Origin: RYN-230 sp963844695
GTDB taxonomy: Bacteria > Actinomycetota > Actinomycetes > Streptosporangiales > Streptosporangiaceae
Direction of reading: 5' to 3'
Length of the DNA: 64,000 bases
NCBI GenBank assembly: GCA_963844695.1
Contig: CAWJPL010000002.1
Location: 434,001-498,000, forward strand
The position numbers and the translations under genes were made by a program. Positions 15,734-23,329 of this stretch are shown one piece after another (position 1 is the stretch's first letter; each line of letters opens with the position of its first letter). The notes under the pieces were generated by a model. The model was not told the origin of the DNA. It saw only the letters and a list, made by a program, of their open reading frames with translations, and made no database searches.

Positions 15734-15979
15734 ATGAGCGAGAGCGTCAACGTCTACGAAGCTAAAACCCACCTGTCACAGCTGCTGGACCGGGCCGCGG
15801 CGGGAGAGGAGATCATTATTGCCCGGGCGGGCCGGCCGGTCGCGCGGCTGGTGGCCTTGGCCGAGCCGTCGTCCCGGCGGCGTGTCCCAGGCGCGTGGCA
15901 CGGCAAGATCAGCATTGCTCCTGACTTCGACGAGCTGCCCGCCGAGATTGAAGCCGCTTTCCGGGGGGAGCGTCCGTGA
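15734..15979 (+). CDS. antitoxin, Phd/YefM family
   Basis: Protein of 81 aa. The N-terminus SESVNVYEAKTHLSQLLDRAAAGEEIIIARAGRPVARLV is the classic Phd/YefM DNA-binding dimer domain; the C-terminal ~35 residues are acidic (APDFDELPAEIEAAF) and would wrap the toxin. It overlaps the PIN toxin start as GTGA, the usual antitoxin-first coupling. Confidence 0.92.
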   Translation: MSESVNVYEAKTHLSQLLDRAAAGEEIIIARAGRPVARLVALAEPSSRRRVPGAWHGKISIAPDFDELPAEIEAAFRGERP

Positions 15980-16350
15980 GGCTCTTGCTGGACACCAACG
16001 CTCTCCTGTGCTGGCTCGCCGGCGAAGGGCTGGCAGTTCAAGCGCGGGACGCGATCGCCGATCCGGAGAATCTTGTCGTGGTCTCAGCCGTGAGTGCGTG
16101 GGAGATTTCCGTTGAGCAGGCACTGGGGAAGCTCGCGGCACCGGACGACCTCGAACATCAGGTCCGGGCGGGAGGCTTTGTACCGCTGCCCATAACGATC
16201 GCTCACGGGATGGCAGCGGGACAGCTGGTCCGCCATCATGACGATCCGTTCGACCGCATGCTCATCGCCCAGGCCCTCGCGGAGGGGCTGACAATTGTGA
16301 CGCGAGACAAGCGCTTCGACGACTACAAGGTCAGCCTGCTGCCAGCCTGA
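15976..16350 (+). CDS. vapC: VapC-type PIN-domain toxin
   Basis: Protein of 124 aa with a GTG start overlapping the antitoxin stop. PIN-domain acidic residues are visible: D7 in LLLDTNAL, E43 in AWEIS, D90/D91 in HHDDPFDRM and the C-terminal TRDKRFDDY. The HHDDPFDRMLIAQA motif places it in the PIN subgroup usually paired with Phd-type antitoxins. An Mg-dependent RNase that blocks translation when freed from the antitoxin. Confidence 0.92.
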   Translation: MRLLLDTNALLCWLAGEGLAVQARDAIADPENLVVVSAVSAWEISVEQALGKLAAPDDLEHQVRAGGFVPLPITIAHGMAAGQLVRHHDDPFDRMLIAQALAEGLTIVTRDKRFDDYKVSLLPA

Positions 16351-16368
16351 TCCAGAGTGGGGGACCAG

Positions 16369-16890
16369 ATGAGCGCGCCAGAGAAAGCCTCAGTGACGCC
16401 GGTCTCTTCTGCTGGCCATGCGGTGTACGCCGTGGCTGGCGGCAACCATGTCACTGTCGAGCTTGACCGGGCGGTGACCGGCGGATGTGTTGACGTGATC
16501 GAAGTGCTCGCCCAGCCGGGCGGCGGCCCGCCGCCGCACAGTCACGCCTTCGGTGAATGGTTCCTGGTGCGGGAAGGCCAGCTGACCCTGTGCGAGGAAC
16601 GCGGAGGGACGGTCGTCCGCACCGCGACCCTCGGCCCGGGCGACAGCGCCTGGATCGGTCCCGGGATTGTGCACGGCACGCTGAACCTGTCGCAGGCCCC
16701 GGCCCGGTTCCAGGTCGTCGGCCAGCCGGGGGCGATGACCGGTTACTTCGCCCAGGCCGGCGTCCGCGTCGCCGGCCCCGGGACTGAGCCCGCAACCGCC
16801 CCACCGGGCCCGGGTGAGCTGCAGGAGATCGCCGCGCGCTGGGGCATCACTTTCTGGACCGGGCCGGTCAGCACGTCTCACGCCAGGTAA
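16369..16890 (+). CDS. cupin-domain protein
   Basis: About 173 aa from the ATG at 16369, preceded by GTGGGGGA. Single conserved cupin barrel: PGGGPPPHSHAFGEWFLVREGQL (motif 1, with H, H, E as metal ligands), then LGPGDSAWIGPGIVHGTLN (motif 2, with H). A small-molecule dioxygenase or binding protein; the C-terminal helix QEIAARWGITFW is common in quercetin-dioxygenase-like proteins. Closely followed by an epoxide hydrolase gene. Confidence 0.82.
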   Translation: MSAPEKASVTPVSSAGHAVYAVAGGNHVTVELDRAVTGGCVDVIEVLAQPGGGPPPHSHAFGEWFLVREGQLTLCEERGGTVVRTATLGPGDSAWIGPGIVHGTLNLSQAPARFQVVGQPGAMTGYFAQAGVRVAGPGTEPATAPPGPGELQEIAARWGITFWTGPVSTSHAR

Positions 16891-16930
16891 AAGGATGCCC
16901 GGGCCCGAGGGGACGGCCGATGAAAGGGGA

Positions 16931-18172
16931 ATGGCAATGCCTGAGAGCACCACACCCGACCCACGTCCCGCCGAGCCAGGTGCGGCGACCGGAGATCTCA
17001 CCGTCCGTCCCTTCCGGGTCAACGTGCCCGGCGAGGAAATCGCCGACCTTCAGCGGCGCGTCGCCGCGGTGCGCTGGCCCTCCCGGGAGCTCGTCGCCGA
17101 TCGGTCGCAGGGCGTCCAGCTGGCAACCATCCAGGAGCTCGCCCGCTACTGGGCGAGCGAGTACGACTGGGGCCGTTGCGAGGCGAGACTGAACGCGCTG
17201 CCGCAGTTCACCACCGGCATCGACGGGGTGGCCATCCACTTCATCCACGTGAAGTCGCCGCACCCGGGCGCGTTGCCGCTGATCATGACGCACGGCTGGC
17301 CTGGCTCGGTCATTGAGCTGCTCGAGTCCGTCGGACCGCTCACCGACCCGACCGCGCACGGTGGAAGGGCCGAGGACGCGTTCCACCTGGTGCTGCCGTC
17401 CATTCCCGGCTACGGCTTCTCCGCCGAGCCGGCCGAGATCGGCTGGTACTCCGGCCGGGTCGCGCACGCGTGGGCGGAGCTGATGCGCCGCCTCGGCTAC
17501 ACCCGCTACGTCGCCCAGGGCGGCGACCAGGGCGCCTCCGTCACCGACGCGATGGGCCGCCAGGCACCCGAGGGGCTGATCGGCATCCACACCAACCTGC
17601 TCGTGCCGGCGCTGGGCGGCGGCGCCATGCCGACCGAAACCGGAGAGGAACGCGCGGCGGCTGAGCAGCTCGCCACCTTCAGGCAGAGCGGCTTCGGTTA
17701 CTTCCTCGAGCAGGCCACCCGGCCGCAGACGATCGGCTACGCCCTGCTGGACTCGCCCGTCGCCCTCGCGGGCTGGATGCTCGACCACGACACCGACGCC
17801 TACTACAAGATCTCCCGCGCCTTCGTCGACGGGCAGCCGTCCGGGGGTCTCACCCGGGACCACATCCTCGACAACATCACGATGTACTGGCTGACCGGCA
17901 CCGGGGCCTCGGCGGCCCGGTCGTACTGGGAGAGCGGACGGGCCGCAGCCCTTGCGGCCGGGCAGGCCCCTCCGCAGGTCTCGATCCCGGTCGGCTTCAG
18001 CACGTTCCCCGGCGAGATCTTCCGGGCCCCGCGCAGCTGGGTCGAGAAGGCCTACCCCAGCCTGACGTACTTCAACGAGGCCGACAAGGGCGGCCACTTC
18101 GCCGCCTGGGAAGAGCCCGAGCTGTTCGCGACCGAGATCCGGGCGGCCTTCAGGCCACTGCGCGAAGGGTGA
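16931..18172 (+). CDS. epoxide hydrolase (microsomal/juvenile-hormone type, EHN domain)
   Basis: About 411-413 aa; ATG at 16931 or, with better spacing from AGGGGA, at 16937. N-terminal EHN domain (VRPFRVNVPGEEIADLQRRV), then the alpha/beta-hydrolase core: oxyanion HGWPGS, nucleophile Asp in QGGDQGASV, lid-region tyrosines in DAYYKIS, and the catalytic His in KGGHFAAWEEP. Acts on epoxides by the Asp-ester mechanism. Substrate unknown; position after a cupin gene suggests a catabolic pair. Confidence 0.9.
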   Translation: MAMPESTTPDPRPAEPGAATGDLTVRPFRVNVPGEEIADLQRRVAAVRWPSRELVADRSQGVQLATIQELARYWASEYDWGRCEARLNALPQFTTGIDGVAIHFIHVKSPHPGALPLIMTHGWPGSVIELLESVGPLTDPTAHGGRAEDAFHLVLPSIPGYGFSAEPAEIGWYSGRVAHAWAELMRRLGYTRYVAQGGDQGASVTDAMGRQAPEGLIGIHTNLLVPALGGGAMPTETGEERAAAEQLATFRQSGFGYFLEQATRPQTIGYALLDSPVALAGWMLDHDTDAYYKISRAFVDGQPSGGLTRDHILDNITMYWLTGTGASAARSYWESGRAAALAAGQAPPQVSIPVGFSTFPGEIFRAPRSWVEKAYPSLTYFNEADKGGHFAAWEEPELFATEIRAAFRPLREG

Positions 18173-18268
18173 TCGTCATAAGTTCCGGAACCGTGATTTG
18201 ACTTTGCCCCTGGGGCCAGGCCGAGCCTGATTTCGCTGGGCGACCTGCCCGGTATGAGGAGGGCACGA

Positions 18269-19360
18269 ATGGAGCTGATGACCAGCGGGGCCTTTTCCCG
18301 GGCGTCCCGGCTTTCGCGTAAGGCGCTTCGCCTGTACGACGAGCTGGGCCTGCTCTGCCCGGTCCGGGTCAACCCGGTGTCGCAGTACCGCTTCTATGCT
18401 GCGGCCCAGCTCGAGCAGGCCAGGCTGGTGGCCTGGCTGCGCCGCCTGGGCATGCCGCTGACCTCGATCCGCGCCGTGAGCACGCTGCCACCTGCGCAGG
18501 CTGCGTCTGAACTGGCGGCGTACTGGGCTCAGATCGAGGCAGAGACCGCGTCCCGGCGTCAGCTCGCCGCCTTTCTCGTCGGCTATCTGTCCGGAAAGGA
18601 CACTGTCATGGCTGATGCTCAGGGCAAGGTTGCCGTCCGCTACGCGGTGCAGTCCGATATCGGCCTGCGCCGCCAGGACAACGAGGACGCGGTCTATGGA
18701 GGGCCCAGACTGCTCGCGGTCGCCGACGGGATGGGAGGCCACGCCGCGGGCGAGGTGGCGAGCGCGGCCGTTATCGAAGCGCTCCGGCCGCTGGACACCC
18801 AGGTACCGGCAGGTGAACTGCTCAACGCGCTCGACCATGCGGTGCGCCGGGCTAACAGCGCGCTGAGCGACATCGTCAAGTCCGACCCATCCATGCAGGG
18901 CATGGGCACGACGCTGACCGCGCTGCTGTGGTCAGGCTCCCAGCTGGGGCTGGTGCACATCGGCGACTCACGTGCCTATCTGGTCCGCGAGGGCGAGATG
19001 TTCCAGATCACCCAGGACCACACGCTGGTGCAGTCCTTGCTGGACGACGGCAAGATCACGGCCGAGGAAGTCGCCTCCCACCCCCAGCGCTTCATGCTGC
19101 TGCGGGCGCTGGACGGGGGGAACTTCGAGCCTGATCTCCAGTTGCGCGAGACGCGGCCCGGCGACCGGTACCTACTCTGCTCAGATGGCCTGCACCAGGT
19201 CGTGGCGGCGGACGTGCTGGCGCGAGTCCTCCTCACGGTCACCGATCCGGATCAGGCCGCGGCGGACCTGATCGCGCTGGCCATCGACGGCGGAGGCCCC
19301 GACAACGTGAGCTGCATCGTCGCCGACGTCGTGGCCCGGGAAGAACCGGCCCAGGTCTAG
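18269..19360 (+). CDS. MerR HTH - PP2C phosphatase fusion protein
   Basis: Protein of 363 aa; ATG at 18269 chosen because GAGGAGGG lies five bases upstream. Residues 1-110 form a MerR-type winged helix plus dimerisation helix (FSRASRLSRKALRLYDELGLL, QYRFYAAAQLEQARLVAWLRRLGMPL). Residues ~120-363 are a complete PP2C Ser/Thr phosphatase: SDIGLRRQDNEDAV, ADGMGGHAAGEVAS, GTTLTALL, HIGDSRAYLVREGE, LLCSDGLHQVV, GGPDNVSCIV, all metal-binding Asp residues present. The fusion suggests a phosphatase whose activity or location is tied to DNA or ligand binding. No partner kinase is encoded nearby. Confidence 0.92.
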   Translation: MELMTSGAFSRASRLSRKALRLYDELGLLCPVRVNPVSQYRFYAAAQLEQARLVAWLRRLGMPLTSIRAVSTLPPAQAASELAAYWAQIEAETASRRQLAAFLVGYLSGKDTVMADAQGKVAVRYAVQSDIGLRRQDNEDAVYGGPRLLAVADGMGGHAAGEVASAAVIEALRPLDTQVPAGELLNALDHAVRRANSALSDIVKSDPSMQGMGTTLTALLWSGSQLGLVHIGDSRAYLVREGEMFQITQDHTLVQSLLDDGKITAEEVASHPQRFMLLRALDGGNFEPDLQLRETRPGDRYLLCSDGLHQVVAADVLARVLLTVTDPDQAAADLIALAIDGGGPDNVSCIVADVVAREEPAQV

Positions 19361-19434
19361 GCGTCCACCGATCCGCGCGGTGCGGCCCGGGCTTGCCGCC
19401 CAGGTTCACCGCACCGAGGTCTTACGCTGCGGGG

Positions 19435-19836
19435 ATGACTATCTCCCTGACCGAGGCCGAGCGGACCTACCTGAAGAGCCAGCCCCTGGCGCGGCTCGCC
19501 ACCGTGGATGCGAGCGGCGCGCCCCAGAACAACCCGGTCGGCGTGTTCCTCGACGAGGAGACCGGCGACGTCCTCGTCGGCGGCCACGCCATGGGCACCA
19601 CCCGCAAGTTCCGCAACGTCCAGGCCAACGGCCAGGTCGCCCTGGTCGTCAACGACCTCGTCTCGCGGGACCCGTGGACGGTGCGCGGCCTCGAGATCCG
19701 CGGCACCGCGGTCGCGCTCGAAGACGTCGACCCCCCGGTGCCGTTCATGAGTCGCGAGGTCATCCGGATCACGCCCACGTGGGTCGTGAGCTGGGGCGTC
19801 GACCCCCAGGCGGGCCGGCGGAGCCGCCGCTCCTGA
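19435..19836 (+). CDS. PPOX-class F420-dependent oxidoreductase
   Basis: Protein of 133 aa. Split-barrel flavin/deazaflavin fold: TEAERTYLKSQPLARLATVDASG, QNNPVGVFLDEETGDVLVGGH, GTTRKFRNVQANGQVALVVND, ending IRITPTWVVSWGVD. This sequence order is typical of the F420H2-dependent reductases of the PPOX class. Substrate unknown. Confidence 0.87.
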   Translation: MTISLTEAERTYLKSQPLARLATVDASGAPQNNPVGVFLDEETGDVLVGGHAMGTTRKFRNVQANGQVALVVNDLVSRDPWTVRGLEIRGTAVALEDVDPPVPFMSREVIRITPTWVVSWGVDPQAGRRSRRS

Positions 19837-19855
19837 CGGCCGCCTCGGGCTGCGG

Positions 19856-20181
19856 TCAGGTGGCCGATCGGCGCTGCCTGCGGAAGACGAACTCTCCGCC
19901 GAGCTGCCAGAGCAGGAGCGCGGAGCCGGTGACGATCCCGATCCGCGCGGCTGTGTCGCTGTGCGCGCTGAGAATGAGAAGTACTCCATCGATGGTCAGG
20001 ACGACGGCGCACCAGAACCGGTTCAGCCCCGGCGTCGTGTGCCTGCTGATGTTGCCGGACTGGCCTGGACAGCGGCGCGCCGTCCGGGCCACGCGAACCG
20101 GCCGGTGAGCGTGAGCAGCCGCCAAGTTGCTGACAGCGCGCCCGCCGCCGTCACCACCCCGCCCATGACGTACAGGAGCAT
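19856..20181 (-). pseudogene. possible frameshifted small membrane protein
   Basis: In this 516-bp stretch between annotated genes the minus strand encodes one hydrophobic helix in one frame (MLLYVMGGVVTAAGALSATW, from 20181) and two in another (FWCAVVLTIDGVLLIL and IGIVTGSALLLWQLGG, ending at 19856). Read together with one frameshift they make a plausible ~105-aa three-helix protein. Whether this is one broken gene, two small genes or neither cannot be decided from sequence alone. Confidence 0.3.
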
Positions 20182-20352
20182 CGCTACTCCAGCCGGTAAG
20201 CAATCCCGAAGGCTGACCCCGAGCACATTTTACGGCTGGACACTGAGCGAAGCCATCTGCGTACCGGGCTGGTACAGATCGCGTGGGCCCTTATCCGGAA
20301 AGGCGCCGGCCTCGAATAGGCATTGCCCCTGGGCAGGGCATACGTTACAACC

Positions 20353-23205
20353 ATGTGGCCCATCGACAGGCCGTCGGCGTGGGTGGACCGCAGCCAGGAG
20401 CTCGCGACCCTCCGTACCGGCGTCCAGGCTCTGCGCGATGGCGGGGGCGCGGCGGTCTGGGTCGAGGGCGAGCCCGGCATCGGCAAGTCGTCCCTGGTCG
20501 TCGAGGCCCTGGCCGGAACGAGCGAGCTGGGATGGGACATCGGCTGGGGGATCGCAGACCAGCTCACCGAGCGGCTGCCACTGAGCGTGATGCAGGACTG
20601 CCTGCAGGTCCGGCTCAGTTCGCCCGACCCTCGCCGGGCGCACGCCGCCGGCCTGCTCCGCAGCCAGCGGCTCGGGCTGTTCACCGACGGCGATGCGTCG
20701 GCTTCCGGTGTCGAGGTGCTGATGGCGCTGACGGACGAGCTGTGTGCGGCCAACCCGACGGTCATGGTTGTCGACGACCTGCAGTGGGCCGATGACGCGT
20801 CGCTGCTCGTCTGGCACCAGCTTGCCGCCTCCATCGATCAGCTTCGGCTACTCCTGATCGCGACCTGCCGGTCGGATCCGCGGCGGCCGGAGGTGCAGCA
20901 GGTGCGCGCGTCCCTCGCCCGCCGCGGCCGGGCGCTGGTCACACTCGGGCCACTGCCCGAGACTGACGTGGCCGACCTCGTGACGGCCATGCTCGGAACG
21001 CCGCCTGAGGACACGCTGCGCCGGCTGACCGCTCAGGCCGCTGGAAACCCCCTGTACCTCCGCGAGCTGGTCAACTCCCTGGCGCGTGAACGGGCCCAGG
21101 CCAGTCCCGCCGGCGACGTCCCCGCGCCCCATGAACAACTGCCGGCGTCGCTGGCCGCCGTGCTGAACGACCGGCTCAGCTCCGTCTCGGCCGAGACGGA
21201 GCGGGTCCTCCGGACCGCCGCGCTGCTCGGCGTGAAGTTCACGGTCACCGACCTGGCCGTGCTGCTGCGCAAGCCGGTGTCGGAACTGGCGGCAGGCCTG
21301 CAGGAGGCCGTGGCGGCCCGCATCCTGGTCGGCTCGGGTTCCGAACTGGCGTTCCGGCATCCATTGATCCGCCAGGCGCTCTACGCGAGCATGCCGGCGG
21401 CGCTGCGCACTGCGCTCCATGCCGAGGCGGCGCGGGAGCTCGCGGCCACAGACGCCGACGCCCTGAGCGTCGCGCAGCAGCTTTTCGCAGCGGGACAGCC
21501 GGGTGAGGGCTGGGCCCGGGCCTGGCTCATCCAGACCGCGTCCACGCTGACCACGCAGGCACCGCTGCTGGCCGCCGACCTGCTGCGGCGGGAACTGGAC
21601 GAGACGCCCAGCGCCGACCGGGCCTGGGACGGGCTCACGGCCAGCCTGGCCCGGGCCCAGCTCGCGGTCGGCTCCTATGACGAGGCAGCCCGGCAGGCCC
21701 AGGCAGCGCTGCCAGCGATGACCGACCCGGTGCGACGGGCCGAGACGTATTCGGTGCTCGCCCGGGCTCAGGTCAGTGCCGGCCGCAGCGACGAGGCGAT
21801 CGCCACCATCCGCCAGGCGCTGGCGTCGGCCGGCCTGCCGCGCACCTGGCAGGCCCGGATGCTGGCCTTGCTCGCGATGCTGGAGCGGGCCGGCACCGGC
21901 GACCTGGACACGGCGGACGTGACCGCCCGGCAGGCTCGCACTGTCGCCGAGGAGGCCGGCGACCCGTTCGCGACCGCGCACGCCCTGGCCGACCTGTGGC
22001 TGAGCCATGCCGTCCGGCGCGATCATGCCGCCGCGCTCGGCTACGTCGACCAGGCACTGCGTGTGCTCGGCGACGATCCCGGCTACGCGGACCTGCGCTC
22101 CTTCGCCGTCGATGGCCGGATCTTCACCCTGCAGAATCTGGACCGCTGGCCGGAAGCGGAGTTGTCCCTCCGGCAGGCCCGGGAGTCAGCCCAGCGCAGC
22201 GGCAGTCCCGACCGCACGACCTGGGTCGCCGCGGCCGTACTGCGGTACTGGCTTGGCCAGTGGGACGACGCGCTGGCCGAGCTGAGCACCGATGAGAGCG
22301 ATGTCCCCGGGCTCACGTACACGTTTCTGCGCGAGCGCTGGCCAGCGCTGCTCGTCCACGGTGTGACCGCGCTCATCGCTGCGCGCCGGGACCAGCGCAC
22401 GACGGCCGGCCAGCATCTCCGCGCGGGCCTGGCTCTCCCCATCCTGAGGGTCCCCGACCGGGAGAACCGGGACTTCCTCGTCGCCGCGCACGCCATGGCC
22501 CTGGAGCAGCGCGGCGAGACACGTCAGGCCATGCAGGTGCTGGCCGCGATCGTGCCCCGGCACGACGGCGAGATGACCCTGACCCACCAGTGGCTGCCAG
22601 ATCTGGTGCGGCTCGCGATCGCCACCGGCGACCGGCAGATCGCGCGGACCGCGGCGCAGGCCTGCCAGGAGGAGGCCGCGGCTGAGACCCGGCCGGCCCG
22701 GGCGGCCACCGCCAGCCTGCGGTGCCAGGGACTCCTCAACTCCGATCCGGTCCCGCTCCGGGACGCCGTCGCGCACTACCGGACCGCCGGCCCGGCCGTG
22801 GAGTTGCCTGCCGCGCTGGAGGACCTGGCGGCCGTGCTGGCCGAGCGCGGCCAGCACGAGGAGGCCCGGGCCGCGCTGAACGAGGCCGTCAGTTTGTATG
22901 AAGGCCTGAACGCCCGCTGGGACATCCGCCGCGCGGACAGCCGGCTTCGCCCCCATGGCATCAGGCGTGGCGTCCGCGGTCCGCGCGGTCCGCGGGCCGC
23001 CTCCGGCTGGGCAGCGCTCACGCCGACCGAGGTCAAGATCGCCGCCCTGGTCGCCCGGGGCGACTCAACGTCGGAGATCGCCCGCGGCATGTTCTTGTCC
23101 CGGCGCACGGTGCAGACCTATATCTCGCGCATCCTGGCCAAGCTCGGCGCCAAGGGCCGGGTGGAGATCGTCCGCGAAGCGCTGCGCCAGGGCGTCTCTC
23201 CCTAG
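20353..23205 (+). CDS. LuxR-family regulator with AAA ATPase domain (LAL type)
   Basis: Protein of 950 aa; ATG at 20353. N-terminal ATPase with Walker A EGEPGIGKSSLVV and Walker B VMVVDDLQWADD; a long TPR-like helical middle; C-terminal LuxR HTH (LTPTEVKIAALVARGDSTSEIARGMFLSRRTVQTYISRILAKLG, about residues 880-945). LAL regulators activate secondary-metabolite or catabolic operons on ligand and ATP binding. The 125-bp gap before the next large regulator shows no gene. No adjacent biosynthetic cluster points to a target. Confidence 0.92.
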   Translation: MWPIDRPSAWVDRSQELATLRTGVQALRDGGGAAVWVEGEPGIGKSSLVVEALAGTSELGWDIGWGIADQLTERLPLSVMQDCLQVRLSSPDPRRAHAAGLLRSQRLGLFTDGDASASGVEVLMALTDELCAANPTVMVVDDLQWADDASLLVWHQLAASIDQLRLLLIATCRSDPRRPEVQQVRASLARRGRALVTLGPLPETDVADLVTAMLGTPPEDTLRRLTAQAAGNPLYLRELVNSLARERAQASPAGDVPAPHEQLPASLAAVLNDRLSSVSAETERVLRTAALLGVKFTVTDLAVLLRKPVSELAAGLQEAVAARILVGSGSELAFRHPLIRQALYASMPAALRTALHAEAARELAATDADALSVAQQLFAAGQPGEGWARAWLIQTASTLTTQAPLLAADLLRRELDETPSADRAWDGLTASLARAQLAVGSYDEAARQAQAALPAMTDPVRRAETYSVLARAQVSAGRSDEAIATIRQALASAGLPRTWQARMLALLAMLERAGTGDLDTADVTARQARTVAEEAGDPFATAHALADLWLSHAVRRDHAAALGYVDQALRVLGDDPGYADLRSFAVDGRIFTLQNLDRWPEAELSLRQARESAQRSGSPDRTTWVAAAVLRYWLGQWDDALAELSTDESDVPGLTYTFLRERWPALLVHGVTALIAARRDQRTTAGQHLRAGLALPILRVPDRENRDFLVAAHAMALEQRGETRQAMQVLAAIVPRHDGEMTLTHQWLPDLVRLAIATGDRQIARTAAQACQEEAAAETRPARAATASLRCQGLLNSDPVPLRDAVAHYRTAGPAVELPAALEDLAAVLAERGQHEEARAALNEAVSLYEGLNARWDIRRADSRLRPHGIRRGVRGPRGPRAASGWAALTPTEVKIAALVARGDSTSEIARGMFLSRRTVQTYISRILAKLGAKGRVEIVREALRQGVSP

Positions 23206-23329
23206 CGGCTTCCCGGCGGATCGCGCGATCAGGAACGGCGCCCGCCGCGAGGTGTCGTCAGATGACGACTATTAATCGCCCGGCCCAGGCGATTGCCTGG
23301 AAACGTGGCCCACCAACAGAGCTGGCAGC

